The notes beneath the pieces were generated by a model. It made no database searches and had not been told where the DNA came from. It saw only the letters and a program-made list of their open reading frames with translations. Shown here piece after piece: positions 9,289 through 17,770 of a DNA stretch of 64,000 nt (its first letter is position 1; each line of letters starts with the position of its first letter). The stretch lies in assembly GCF_016863655.1 (NCBI RefSeq), contig NZ_BOPH01000112.1:1-64000 (forward strand), given 5' to 3'. The translations under genes were made by a program, and so were the position numbers. The stretch comes from Virgisporangium ochraceum (GTDB lineage Bacteria > Actinomycetota > Actinomycetes > Mycobacteriales > Micromonosporaceae).

Positions 9289-9748
9289 GGGAGTACGAGC
9301 GGGCGTTCGCCGGTCAACAGCGTGCCCAGCTGGCGCCCACGCTGCGTCGGCACGGCGTCCAGTTGTGGCTGCCGGAAACGTACGGGCCGGTCGACTTCGA
9401 CAGCCCGCGTCAGCTCGCGGTGCTTGATCTGCTCGGGGTTCGGTCGCAGCGGGAGGTGTCGCGGGCGCGGTTTCGGACGATGGCGGCGATGCGGGTTCAG
9501 GCTGAGGTGCAGGGCCGGCATCTGGGTGGCCGTCCGCCGTACGGCTACCGGCTGGTCGACGCAGGTCCGCATCCGAACCGGGTCCATGCCGGACGGGGGA
9601 GGCGGCTGCACCGGTTGGACCCTGACCCCGTGACCGCACCGCACGTCCGGTGGATCTTCGAGCAGCGGTTGGCCGGGCAGAGCGTGGCCGGTACCGCGCG
9701 GGAGTTGAACGAGCGTCGGGTGCCATGTCCGTCGAGGGCGGACCCCGA
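9289..9748 (+). repeat. Internal fragment of serine recombinase, direct repeat of 44386-44845
   Basis: This 460-bp piece matches 44386-44845 in direct orientation with only four mismatches, all within about 15 bases near 9680. It encodes the middle of the recombinase (from YERAFAGQQRAQL through GGRPPYGYRLVDAG to NERRVPCPS) but neither the catalytic N-terminus nor the C-terminus. Its left edge cuts a MarR gene and its right edge lies 65 bp before a VOC gene. Confidence 0.95.
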
Positions 9749-9800
9749 GTCACTGCGGACTACCTGTTCCAGCAGGCCCGGATGGTGTGCCAGCTCGGCG

Positions 9801-9806
9801 TAGCCT
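9801..9806 (+). promoter_or_regulatory. -10 box of leaderless VOC gene
   Basis: TAGCCT lies 7 bases before the ATG at 9814. No ribosome site is present, so transcription probably starts at or next to the start codon. Confidence 0.55.
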
Positions 9807-9813
9807 CGACGTC

Positions 9814-10212
9814 ATGCCTGTCCAGTTCAATCACACCATCGTCCATGTGCGTGACCGGGAACGCTCCGCCCAACGACTGGCGGAGTTGCTGGGTCTCGCG
9901 GCACCGGTCCCATATGGGCCGTTCCTGGTCATCGAGCTGTCCAACAACATCTCGCTCGACTTCATCCAGGACGACCGCACCATCCATCCCCAGCACTACG
10001 CGTTCCTCGTGTCGGACGCGGAGTTCGACGAGATCCTCGCCCGCATCAAGGACCACGGCTTGCCGTACTGGGCGGATCCGCTGCATCGGCAGCCGGGAAG
10101 GATCAACACCAACGACGGCGGACGCGGGCTGTACTGGGCGGACGACGACGGTCACAACCTCGAGATCATCACCGTGCCGTACGGCGGGTGGCCATCGCGG
10201 GATGAGACCTGA
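9814..10212 (+). CDS. VOC-superfamily (glyoxalase-like) protein
   Basis: Start ATG 9814 gives MPVQFNHTIVHVRD and 132 residues. The opening NHTIVHV and the end ADDDGHNLEIITVPYGG are the first and last strands of a vicinal-oxygen-chelate fold, with metal ligands expected at the first His, the central His in PQHYAFLV, and the Glu in HNLEI. Proteins of this type include metal-dependent dioxygenases and small-molecule resistance proteins. The earlier ATG at 9787 is rejected because a TAGCCT -10 box sits 7 bases before 9814. Substrate unknown. Confidence 0.8.
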   Translation: MPVQFNHTIVHVRDRERSAQRLAELLGLAAPVPYGPFLVIELSNNISLDFIQDDRTIHPQHYAFLVSDAEFDEILARIKDHGLPYWADPLHRQPGRINTNDGGRGLYWADDDGHNLEIITVPYGGWPSRDET

Positions 10213-10281
10213 TTGACGGCGGGAGCACTGCACCACTCTGCAGCACCGAGTAGCACGAAACGCCAGACGCGGCCGCGCTGG

Positions 10282-10287
10282 CAGGAT
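10282..10287 (+). promoter_or_regulatory. -10-like box of leaderless GNAT gene
   Basis: CAGGAT lies 7 bases before the ATG at 10295, matching the spacing seen at other leaderless starts in this window. It is a weaker match than TANNNT. Confidence 0.35.
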
Positions 10288-10294
10288 CTGCGCG

Positions 10295-10570
10295 ATGGAG
10301 ATCTCAGAGTTGACGCCCGGCAGCGACGAGCCGCTCGCGTCGGCGCTGCTGTCGCTGCAGCACGCGGCCTACGCGGTGGAGGCCGCGGCGATCGGGGACG
10401 ACCGCATCCCGCCGCTCCATGAGACCCTCGACGAGCTGCGTGCCGGGCCTCTGCGATGGCTCGGTGCGTTCCAGGATGATCGGGTGGTCGGCGCGATCGC
10501 CTGGACCGAGGACGGCTCGACGGTGGACATCGACCGGCTCGTGGTCGATCCGGGGCTGCTCGGACGGTAG
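10295..10570 (+). pseudogene. Truncated GNAT-like acetyltransferase
   Basis: The 91-residue frame begins MEISELTPGSDEP and contains strands typical of GNAT N-termini. It ends with VGAIAWTEDG, then IDRLVVDPGLLGR and a stop. In GNAT enzymes that last phrase leads directly into the acetyl-CoA loop R/Q-x-x-G-x-G/A, which is missing here together with the whole C-terminal half. The product could not bind acetyl-CoA normally. It may be a relic or simply the 5' end of a gene cut by a deletion before the convergent sigma-factor gene at 10587. Confidence 0.6.
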
Positions 10571-10586
10571 CCGACGGTGCCCACCG

Positions 10587-11624
10587 TCAGGTCGGCAGCG
10601 CCGGCGGCAGCCCGAAGCCGGCGAAGTACGACGGGTCGAGGAACGAGGTCACTGCGCGGATCCGCGGTCCGCACATCGTGAAGACGTCGATCGACCACGG
10701 CCGGAACTCTTCGGCCGTCGCGTTCCACAGGTAGCTGGCGACGGCGGGCTGGCCGTTCGCGCTGATCATCCCCGAGTGCCGCCATTCGCCGCAGTTGTGC
10801 AACGGGACGGTCACGGCGAACTCGGTGACCACCGCCAGTCCTGTGTACCAGTGCGGCAGGGGCGGCATCGACCAGGTCACGTCCTCGGTCAGCAGGGAGA
10901 CCAGCAGGTCGGCGTCACCGGACTCGAGGGCCCGCGCGTACGCCGTCACCGTCTTTCGCAACCGTTCGTCTCCGACCTGCCGCAACGTCTGCTGCTGGCT
11001 GACCGGTGGCACCCGCCGCGAGACCACAGTGCGCGCCCGGGCCAGGGCGGAGTTCACCGAAGTCACCGACGTGTCCATCATGGTGGCGATCTCCGCGGCG
11101 GAGAAGCCGAGGACCTCGAACAGCACCAGCGCCGCCCGCTGGTTGCCCGGTAGGTGCTGCAGCATTGCCACGAACGCGAGCTCGACCGCCTCCCGTTGTT
11201 CGTACCGTGCGTCCGGCGCAGCGGCCGCGGTACCGAGGCCGAGATCGGCGTACGGCTCCAGCCAGGCCGTCTCCGTTGCCGGCACGTCTGCGATCACCGG
11301 TCGGGTGCTGGCCGGTCCGAGATCGACCGGCAACGCCCGCCGCGACCGCGACCCGGCCGCGTCCAGGCAGGCCCGGGTCGCCACCGTGTAGAGCCACGTC
11401 CGAAGCGAGCTGCGGCCCTCGAACCCGGACAGCCCTCGCCATGCCCGCAGCAGCGTCTCCTGCAACACGTCGTCGGCGTCGTGTGACGACCCCAGCATCC
11501 GGTAACAGTGCGCGTGCAGCTCGCGGCGCAGCGGTTCCACCAGACGGGCGAACGCCTCGTCGTCTCCCTCCCGGGCGAGGTCGAGGTCTTCGTCGTCCGA
11601 GCTGGGGGAAGAAACTTTGCTCAC
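10587..11624 (-). CDS. ECF-like RNA polymerase sigma factor with SnoaL-like C-terminal domain
   Basis: This 345-residue protein starts with GTG at 11624. Sigma region 2 covers about residues 20-95 (AHCYRMLGSSHDADDVLQETLLRAWRG-type helices; SSLRTWLYTVATRACLD). Sigma region 4 covers about 150-205 (LPGNQRAALVLFEVLGFSAAEIA). A C-terminal 120-residue SnoaL/NTF2-like domain follows (YARALESGDADLLVSLL), as in the long ECF group called SigJ-like or TIGR02960. That extension usually tunes sigma activity and no separate anti-sigma gene is present. It is divergent, by 70 bp, from an alpha/beta hydrolase that it may control. Confidence 0.9.
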   Translation of the reverse strand: MSKVSSPSSDDEDLDLAREGDDEAFARLVEPLRRELHAHCYRMLGSSHDADDVLQETLLRAWRGLSGFEGRSSLRTWLYTVATRACLDAAGSRSRRALPVDLGPASTRPVIADVPATETAWLEPYADLGLGTAAAAPDARYEQREAVELAFVAMLQHLPGNQRAALVLFEVLGFSAAEIATMMDTSVTSVNSALARARTVVSRRVPPVSQQQTLRQVGDERLRKTVTAYARALESGDADLLVSLLTEDVTWSMPPLPHWYTGLAVVTEFAVTVPLHNCGEWRHSGMISANGQPAVASYLWNATAEEFRPWSIDVFTMCGPRIRAVTSFLDPSYFAGFGLPPALPT

Positions 11625-11694
11625 GAGCGACGATTCTGCCCGACGGTGGCCGTCTCCACTTCCGACGAACGACGACTACCAGGAGGAACGTCCC

Positions 11695-12504
11695 ATGACC
11701 CGAACCGAGGTGCTCCACGTCGACGACGCCGGTCTCTACCACGAACTGCGTGGCGACGGCCCGCTGGTGGTGCTGGCCGGCGCGCCGATGGACGCGGACC
11801 CGTTCGCCGGGCTGGCCGAGCTGCTCGCCGTGGACCACACCGTGCTGACCACCGACCCGCGCGGCATCAGGCGCAGCTCGGTCGGTGACCGCGACGCGCC
11901 GTCGACCCCGCGACAGCGCGCCGCCGACCTGGCCCGCCTCATCGACCACGTCGGCCGTGGCCCGGCGGCCCTGGCGCTCGGCTCCAGCGGTGGCGCCGTG
12001 AGCGTCCTGGCGCTCGCCGAGGACCACCCGGACAGCGTGGCCGTCGTGATCGCGCACGAGCCTCCGCTCCTGGAGATCCTGCCCGACCGGGACGAACTGA
12101 TGGCCGCCACGGAGGAGATGCTGGCCATCTTCGAGACCGGCGACCGCGTGGCGACCTTCCGCACGTTCATGGCCATCGCGAACCTGCAGCTGCCGGACGA
12201 GATCGTCGACATGATGACCAGCGCGGACGCCACCCCGCGGGAGCTCGCCGACGAGGCGTTCCAGTACCGGAACATGTACCGCGCAACGGTCGGCTTCCGG
12301 CCCGACATCGCGCGGCTGACGGCCGTCTCCACTCAGGTGCTGGTCGGACTGGGAGAGGACTCGGCCGGCGAGCTGTGCGATCGTTCGTCCCGGATCCTGG
12401 CCGACCTGCTGGGCACCGAACCGATGATGTTTCCCGGCGGCCATGTTGGTTTCGCCACCGACCCCGCGGCCTTCGAGTCCCGGCTCCGCAAGATCGACTT
12501 CTGA
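11695..12504 (+). CDS. Alpha/beta hydrolase
   Basis: An AGGAGG site about 10 bases upstream fixes the ATG at 11695 (MTRTEVLHVDDAG), giving 269 residues. The fold is clear: a DPRGIRRSS loop near 60, the nucleophile elbow LGSSGGAVSVL (G-x-S-x-G) near 100, and a late acid/His region FPGGHVGFATDP near 250 that supplies the catalytic His. It resembles small-molecule hydrolases or peroxidase-type esterases. It is divergent from the sigma-factor gene and shares its short promoter region. Its natural substrate is not evident. Confidence 0.85.
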   Translation: MTRTEVLHVDDAGLYHELRGDGPLVVLAGAPMDADPFAGLAELLAVDHTVLTTDPRGIRRSSVGDRDAPSTPRQRAADLARLIDHVGRGPAALALGSSGGAVSVLALAEDHPDSVAVVIAHEPPLLEILPDRDELMAATEEMLAIFETGDRVATFRTFMAIANLQLPDEIVDMMTSADATPRELADEAFQYRNMYRATVGFRPDIARLTAVSTQVLVGLGEDSAGELCDRSSRILADLLGTEPMMFPGGHVGFATDPAAFESRLRKIDF

Positions 12505-12554
12505 GAGTCCGCTTGACAAGCCCCGTCCCCGGGTGCAGCCCGGGTGCGCTTCAC

Positions 12555-12615
12555 GATCGCGATCCGCGGAAGGAACGTGCGGCTGGACTCGAGGTTTCTT
12601 CCGCGGATCGTGATC
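12555..12615. terminator. Large inverted repeat, probable terminator
   Basis: Two 18-bp arms (12555-12572 and 12598-12615) pair with one mismatch around a 25-base loop. A smaller CCCGGG palindrome pair lies just before. The structure follows the hydrolase gene by 50 bp, so termination is the simplest role. Confidence 0.45.
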
Positions 12616-12647
12616 ATGGAGGCGGACCGGCCGCGTCGGTCGAGGAT

Positions 12648-12803
12648 CGCCACCGGTTCCGCGTCGGGTTCGCCAGGCTGGACGACGCGAAGTCGCCGCA
12701 GGAGTTGGAGGCGATCCGGCCGCCGCTGGCACTGGATCTCGACACCCACGCCGACGCGGAGGAGGAGATCCTCTACCCGCATCTGCTCACGGACGCGGGT
12801 CCG
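12648..12803 (+). pseudogene. Hemerythrin (HHE) domain relic
   Basis: One frame reads RHRFRVGFARLDD, then SPQELEAIRPPL and DTHADAEEEILYPHLL. The spacing and the H-x3-E pattern are those of the second and third helices of an HHE cation-binding domain. The first helix and the rest are missing or out of frame and no start is present, so this is a decayed fragment. Confidence 0.5.
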
Positions 12804-13612
12804 GGATCGCGGTCGATCCGGCGCTACGGGCGCAGGTTCTCGACTCGCAAAATTTGCTCGGTGTCGCCTGGCAACTTCCGTCCGTGGTCGTGGAGCGTTG
12901 CCAGAGTCGCATGATCCCGAGGGGCTCGCCGACCGCGTAGGCGAGCCGGTCACCGCGGGCGGCGCGCAGGCTGTGCTCGTCGAGTCGGATGTAGTCGGGG
13001 CCGTTTGCGACGTACAGGTACTCGTCCGGCGCCGCCGGTGGACGGTTGCGCGCATCGAGTACCGATGGCCCAACTCAGCCCGAGTACCCGCGGTCGCCGG
13101 CATGGGTTGCACCGTGAGGCTCGCGGCGGTGAGAAACGATCACCGCAAATAGCTTCCCGTGATGTCGATGTGCGCTGGGAAGTGGCCGAGCGGCCATGTC
13201 CTCGGCGAAGCCGTCAGGGGTCGGGCGTACGCGGGCCGCGGCACGAGTCGACGTACCCGAGAAGGTCCGCATGGTGACCGGCGGTTGGGGAAGCTGTAGG
13301 TGCTGTCGTCAAACGGTTGTGGCGGTGTCCACGGCTCGCGATCTTGGCGTCCGCTCATGCACAGGTGACCGAGTTGTGTCGGAGGTTTCATCCATCGGCG
13401 TCTCCCGCCGTTGGCGGGATTGGCCGTCGGCGTACTCCTCGACGGTTCCTGGGATTGTCCGCTCGCGAGGAACAGGTCGGCCTGAGACCGGGTTGCGGAG
13501 TTGGGGGCAGGGGCAGCGGGCCGCGGCGCGCACCGGCCGGGCGCCGCACGGTAGCGGTGGACGGGATGACGGCCTGTCGCCGTCCACCGACAGCGTCCGT
13601 CGACTCGGGACG
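12804..13612. other. Gene-poor relic region
   Basis: No convincing intact gene is visible in these 809 bp. On the minus strand around 13040-12880 one frame gives a coherent stretch (EYLYVANGPDYIRLDEHSL, then ARGDRLAYAVGEPLGI) that looks like the tail of a lost gene but has no start. The remaining open frames have arginine/proline-heavy shadow composition. Confidence 0.4.
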
Positions 13613-14365
13613 TCACCGGATCAGGCGGCGGTACGGCTCGGGATGGTCGGCGCGGTACAGGCGAATCTCGACCCGGGTGCCGCCCTCCACCGTGGGGAAC
13701 ACGCGCCGCTCACCGGGACGCAGCTCGAAACCGGCGCTGCGGCGCAGCGCGCCGTCGACGTATGTCTCGAGGCGGAACCGCGTCGGGGTCGACTCCGCGC
13801 TGTGCACCACCACGGCACCGGAGGCGTCCAGGCCGAACTCGGTGTAGTAGGAGTCCGCGGTGCGGTGACGGGTCGCGGTGACCACCTGCGTGAGGAGCAG
13901 CACTGTCAGGCCCAGCACCGGAACGGCCGCCCACCACACCCGCGCCACACCCGGCACGCCGCCGCGGGTGGGTTGCGGCGTGGCGGCACCGACGGCGGGG
14001 CCGGTCCGTGCGTGGCGCCGGCGCAGCATCGCGATCGCGCACATCACCACACACCCGACGGCGAGCAGCGTACCCACCACGTCGGGCCGGAAGCCCCAAC
14101 CGAACCCGGCCACCGTCAACCCGGCGGCGGCTGTCAGCACGAACGACAGCGGGCCGACGAGCGTGGCGGCGAGTACCGGGTCGGGCCGGTGGCGACCGTA
14201 CAGCGCCGCGATCGCCAACCAGCCGGGTAGGACCAGGGCGAGCAGCAGACCCGCGGCGAACCGCGCCGGACCGGGCGCGACGGCGACGACGACGGCACAC
14301 GCCCACGCGAGGGCGACCGGGCCGACCAGCCGGCCCCGCCGCACCCACCGCGCCACGTGACCCAA
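13613..14365 (-). CDS. DUF1616-like membrane protein
   Basis: This 250-residue protein has about five hydrophobic helices: two near 15-60 with the phrase LLALVLPGWLAIAALYG, two near 65-115, and one near 142-163. A soluble C-terminal domain of about 85 residues follows, rich in beta strands (RFRLETYVDG, RVFPTVEGGTRVEIRLYR). The PGW phrase and layout recall DUF1616 proteins encoded with actinobacterial and archaeal glycan genes. It is the last gene of the 13-kb glycan operon, 21 bp after the flippase. The extracytoplasmic domain may bind or modify the glycan; function is unknown. Confidence 0.7.
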   Translation of the reverse strand: MGHVARWVRRGRLVGPVALAWACAVVVAVAPGPARFAAGLLLALVLPGWLAIAALYGRHRPDPVLAATLVGPLSFVLTAAAGLTVAGFGWGFRPDVVGTLLAVGCVVMCAIAMLRRRHARTGPAVGAATPQPTRGGVPGVARVWWAAVPVLGLTVLLLTQVVTATRHRTADSYYTEFGLDASGAVVVHSAESTPTRFRLETYVDGALRRSAGFELRPGERRVFPTVEGGTRVEIRLYRADHPEPYRRLIR

Positions 14366-14386
14366 ACTACCGCCCGGGCCCCCTGG

Positions 14387-15652
14387 TCACAGCCGTTTGG
14401 CACGGGCGGTCTGAACCACTGCCAGGCCGGCGGTGACGCCCACGGCCACCGCCCAACCGGCGGACATCCCGGTACCGCTCCGGGTCACCAGTCCGACGGT
14501 CACCGGCAGCGCCAACGCCAGCCCGCAGAACACCGAGGTGAGCACCGTCAACTGGGTGAAGCGGTGCTCGGTGCGCAGGCGGGACTGGGACAGGATCACC
14601 ACGGTCCACGGCATCACGCCGACCATCAGGATCCGCAGGGACGTGGCGGCTCCGTCCTCATAGTCGGCGCCGTACCACATGAGGACCAGGCCGGGCACCA
14701 CCACACACACCACCAGCACCGGCGCCAGCAGGAGCGCCGAGAAGCGCCGGCTCCGGGCGACGAGCGTGCCGGCCGAGTCCGACGTTCCCTGGCTCAGCGA
14801 GATGTTCGAGACCACAGCGGGCACCAGATAGGCGATCTGGGCGATGCTCCACGCTACGTAGAAGAACGCGTTCTCGCGCGGTCCCAATACCGAGACCGCC
14901 ACCAGCGGCAGCGCGAACTGCGGTGCCCCGCTGAGCAACGCACCGGGCCAGCCGCGGGCCGCGAACGCGGCGACCTGCGTCACCTGCGGATCGCGGCGGT
15001 CGGCCCACCCCGTGACCCGGTACCCCGGGACGAGCCGCGGGAGCGCCGCGAGCGTCACCACGACCGTCGCCGCCACCGGAAGCGTCGCGGCCAGGTAGAG
15101 CGCGCCGGGGTCGTCGGCCGGAAGCCACAGCAGCGGTGCGAGCCTGAGCCCGCCGGCCGCCGCGTTGCGCGCGAGCGCGGTTCCGGCGCGCCGCAGCGCG
15201 GTGAGCACGTTGTCGACGAGCACGCCGGCGCCGGCGCCGGCGCCGGCCACCGCGAACAGGACCACGTCGGGCCAGAACCTTTGCAGGTGCGGGGCGAGTT
15301 CCGGCGACACGACCGGCGCGAGCGCGGTGAACGCCAGGGCCGCAGCGAACGACGTCGCCACCGAGAACGCCAGCGCCGGGTTGACGGCGCGGACGTGGGT
15401 CGCGCCGAAGCGGAGCATCGCGTACGGCAGCCCGAAACCGGTGAGGTAGCTGAGGAACGAGTTCGCCGCGAACAGGCCGGCGGCGGTGCCGAGCACGGCC
15501 GGGTCGGCCCGGCGCGCGGCCACCACCCAGAACAGCAACCCCGTGCCGGCCGACACCCCGGTGCTCACCAGCATCAGGTACGACTGCCGGTAGAGCGGGT
15601 CGGCGTAGTGCCGGGCGACCCACCGGCGGCCGGCGGCGATCCGGGACGTCAC
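14387..15652 (-). CDS. Oligosaccharide flippase-like membrane protein (MOP superfamily)
   Basis: GTG at 15652 overlaps the upstream stop by 4 bp, giving 421 residues. It has about twelve hydrophobic helices without long loops, beginning YRQSYLMLVSTGVSAGTGLLF. The motif NSFLSYLTGFGLPYAMLRF near 70 is typical of Wzx-like polysaccharide exporters of the MATE/MOP superfamily. It would flip a lipid-linked oligosaccharide across the membrane. Its place among glycosyltransferases supports that role. The enclosing open frame is longer, but its upstream part is out of register with the real neighbouring gene. Confidence 0.82.
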   Translation of the reverse strand: MTSRIAAGRRWVARHYADPLYRQSYLMLVSTGVSAGTGLLFWVVAARRADPAVLGTAAGLFAANSFLSYLTGFGLPYAMLRFGATHVRAVNPALAFSVATSFAAALAFTALAPVVSPELAPHLQRFWPDVVLFAVAGAGAGAGVLVDNVLTALRRAGTALARNAAAGGLRLAPLLWLPADDPGALYLAATLPVAATVVVTLAALPRLVPGYRVTGWADRRDPQVTQVAAFAARGWPGALLSGAPQFALPLVAVSVLGPRENAFFYVAWSIAQIAYLVPAVVSNISLSQGTSDSAGTLVARSRRFSALLLAPVLVVCVVVPGLVLMWYGADYEDGAATSLRILMVGVMPWTVVILSQSRLRTEHRFTQLTVLTSVFCGLALALPVTVGLVTRSGTGMSAGWAVAVGVTAGLAVVQTARAKRL

Positions 15653-16806
15653 CGGCGGACGGCGGCCGAGTCCATGGTGCCGGTGGCGACCCCGTAGACG
15701 CCGGTGGCCGGCATCGGGTCGGTCCGTCCCGGATCCGCGCCGACACCGTGCCGGAGGAAGATCCCGCTCGCGCTGGGGGCCTCCGGCCGGTACCCGTGCG
15801 TCGCCCGGTCCGGATAGTCCCTGGTACGGAAGAACGTCGGCGAGATGTAGCTCGGATGGAACACCACGGCCTCGTCGGCGACGAGGATGTCGGTGCCGTA
15901 CCGGTCGTCGTCGAACGCGATCCCGTACCGCTCCTCGTCCGCGCGGGTCAGGAACGAGGCGGGTGCGTGCCGAAGGGCGTCGCGGATGCCGGCGCGGACC
16001 CGTTCGTCGGCGTACCAGAACCGGGCGAACGTGCTGTCGACGAACGCCAGGTAGTCGCGGCCGATCCGCCACGGTCGCAGCTCGGCGAACAGGTCGAAAC
16101 CGCGCTCTACGTCGGTCATCCCGTGGTCGGAGAACAGCAGCATGTGCGCGTCGGTGCGCGCGCCGATGCGGTCCCACACCTCGGTGGTGAACGCGGCGAT
16201 CCGGTCGAGGTCCGGCTTGAGGCGACGCACGTCGGCTCCGTACCGGTGACCGTGACCGTCGACGCTCGGATCGTAGTAGAAGGCGACGTCGTAGGTGTCG
16301 AGGACCCGGTCGAGGTCGCGCACCTGCCGGCCGAGGTCGTAGCCGTGGTCCAGGTAACGGAAGAAGAACCGCAGCCCGTGGTCGAGTGCTGCGTCGCCGA
16401 GGTTGGGCACCGGCAGGTCCGCCGGCGGGAACCGGCGGTAGTCCATGTCGTGGCGGGCGAAGTGGTGCGCGAACTGCAACGGGATGCGCAGCTTGTGGGC
16501 GGCCGGCAGGCCCGCCTTGCGGGCGAACCGGAACAGCACCAGCCGCGCCAGGTTCACCGGGGTCAGCAGCGGCGTGCCGACGACGGCCCTCGCGAGCGCC
16601 GACTGCGGCCGGTCGTGGCGGTAGTACTCCGTCCAGATGCCGGTCCGCTGCGGTGGCTGCCCGGTGACCAGGCACGGCAGGATGGTGGAGCTGTAGCCGA
16701 GAACCGTGGTGAGGGGCCGGCGTTCCGGCCAGTAGCCCGGCATGAACTCGGTCTCCTGGAGGTAGCGCCAGGCGAACGCGTCGGCGAAGTACAGCACGAG
16801 TTTCAC
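15649..16806 (-). CDS. Alkaline-phosphatase-superfamily phosphodiesterase
   Basis: This 385-residue cytosolic-looking protein has the type I phosphodiesterase/nucleotide pyrophosphatase core. The metal Asp lies near residue 9 (YFADAFAW). The nucleophile segment is GYSSTILPCLVTGQ near 37-50, and the metal-binding motifs DGHGHRYG (near 185) and FSDHGMTDV (near 225) follow. Such enzymes cleave phosphoesters of nucleotides, lipids or sugars. It overlaps its downstream neighbour by 4 bp and the upstream gene ends 5 bp before it. In this operon it may process a phospho-linked glycan intermediate or add phosphoglycerol-type decorations. Confidence 0.8.
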   Translation of the reverse strand: MKLVLYFADAFAWRYLQETEFMPGYWPERRPLTTVLGYSSTILPCLVTGQPPQRTGIWTEYYRHDRPQSALARAVVGTPLLTPVNLARLVLFRFARKAGLPAAHKLRIPLQFAHHFARHDMDYRRFPPADLPVPNLGDAALDHGLRFFFRYLDHGYDLGRQVRDLDRVLDTYDVAFYYDPSVDGHGHRYGADVRRLKPDLDRIAAFTTEVWDRIGARTDAHMLLFSDHGMTDVERGFDLFAELRPWRIGRDYLAFVDSTFARFWYADERVRAGIRDALRHAPASFLTRADEERYGIAFDDDRYGTDILVADEAVVFHPSYISPTFFRTRDYPDRATHGYRPEAPSASGIFLRHGVGADPGRTDPMPATGVYGVATGTMDSAAVRR

Positions 16807-16810
16807 GCCG

Positions 16811-17770
16811 TCACACCTTTCTACTCACGAGGATCTGCGGGCAGGCGCGCCAGTCCCGGAGGAGCCGATCGGCGTCCACTGTGGACGCCGGCCCGTCGAG
16901 GGCCAGTCGCCACACCCGCAGCACGGGGTCCACCCGCAGGTCGATCTCCCGGAACCGCCGCTGCGTGGCCAGGCGGGCGGCCCAGTAGAGGCGGTGCTTC
17001 CAGTGCGTCTCCCGCCGGGCCAGGCGCGCCAGCCCGGCGGCTGGTCCGTCCCGGACGCCGGTGCAGTGCGCGATCAACTGGCCCAGTCCGTCGACCAGGT
17101 GCCCCCGGGCGACGGCGACGTCGACCGGCGGCGGACCCGCGTGGCCCAGCCGCTGCCGCAGCACCGCGCACATCGCCTCCGTCACCTCGGGCCCGGCGGC
17201 GGCCGGCGGGTCACGTTCGATCTCCGCAAGGCGTTCGCTGTAGCTCGGTCGGTACCGCTTCTCCACCGCCAGGTGGGCCTCGGCGAGCGCCTCGTACGAC
17301 TTCGCGACCACCCGCTCGGCGGTGATGGCTCCCACCGAGTGCTTCACGTGCTCCAGCAGCCGGTTGCCCAGCACCCGGACCCCTTCCCACGGTGGAAGGT
17401 CGGCCGCTGCGATCGGTGGCACCAACCGGTCCAGGTCGACCGACCCGGCCATCACCACGCCGGTGGCGCGTGCCTCGTAGAACGAGAACGTCAGGTGGCG
17501 CCGTAGCGGGCCGACCGGTACCGCGCCCCCGTCGACGCCGGTGTGGCGGTGCCGGTCCACGACGGCGCCGACCGCGGCGATCAGCCGCGGATCGGTCCGT
17601 CTCGTGAGGACCATCAGGTCGATGTCGCTGACCAGCCGATCGCCGTTCCAGATCTCCTCGCCACGCGCCGCCGAACCGCTCACGACCACGCCGAGGACGT
17701 GTCGGGCGACGGGTGCCCGGTACAGATCGACGATGAATGCGTCGACCCGCTCCTTGACAGCCGGATTCAC
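16811..17770 (-). CDS. Nucleotidyltransferase-fold protein
   Basis: GTG at 17770 overlaps the upstream stop (GTGA), giving 319 residues. The N-terminal domain has the DNA-polymerase-beta-type signature: VVVSGSAARGEE near 26-37 followed by DIDLMV near 49, which supplies the G-S motif and the metal Asp pair. The C-terminal 200 residues are helical. Related domains adenylylate drugs, proteins or sugars. In a glycan operon it could modify a sugar phosphate, but no activated-sugar product can be assigned. A TCCA-NNN-TGGA palindrome lies within it at 16875. Confidence 0.75.
   Translation of the reverse strand: MNPAVKERVDAFIVDLYRAPVARHVLGVVVSGSAARGEEIWNGDRLVSDIDLMVLTRRTDPRLIAAVGAVVDRHRHTGVDGGAVPVGPLRRHLTFSFYEARATGVVMAGSVDLDRLVPPIAAADLPPWEGVRVLGNRLLEHVKHSVGAITAERVVAKSYEALAEAHLAVEKRYRPSYSERLAEIERDPPAAAGPEVTEAMCAVLRQRLGHAGPPPVDVAVARGHLVDGLGQLIAHCTGVRDGPAAGLARLARRETHWKHRLYWAARLATQRRFREIDLRVDPVLRVWRLALDGPASTVDADRLLRDWRACPQILVSRKV

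Noticed and set aside
13167..13616. Overlapping open frames on both strands between the relic region and the glycan operon
   Set aside because: None shows a ribosome site, domain or plausible composition; all look like random GC-rich frames.
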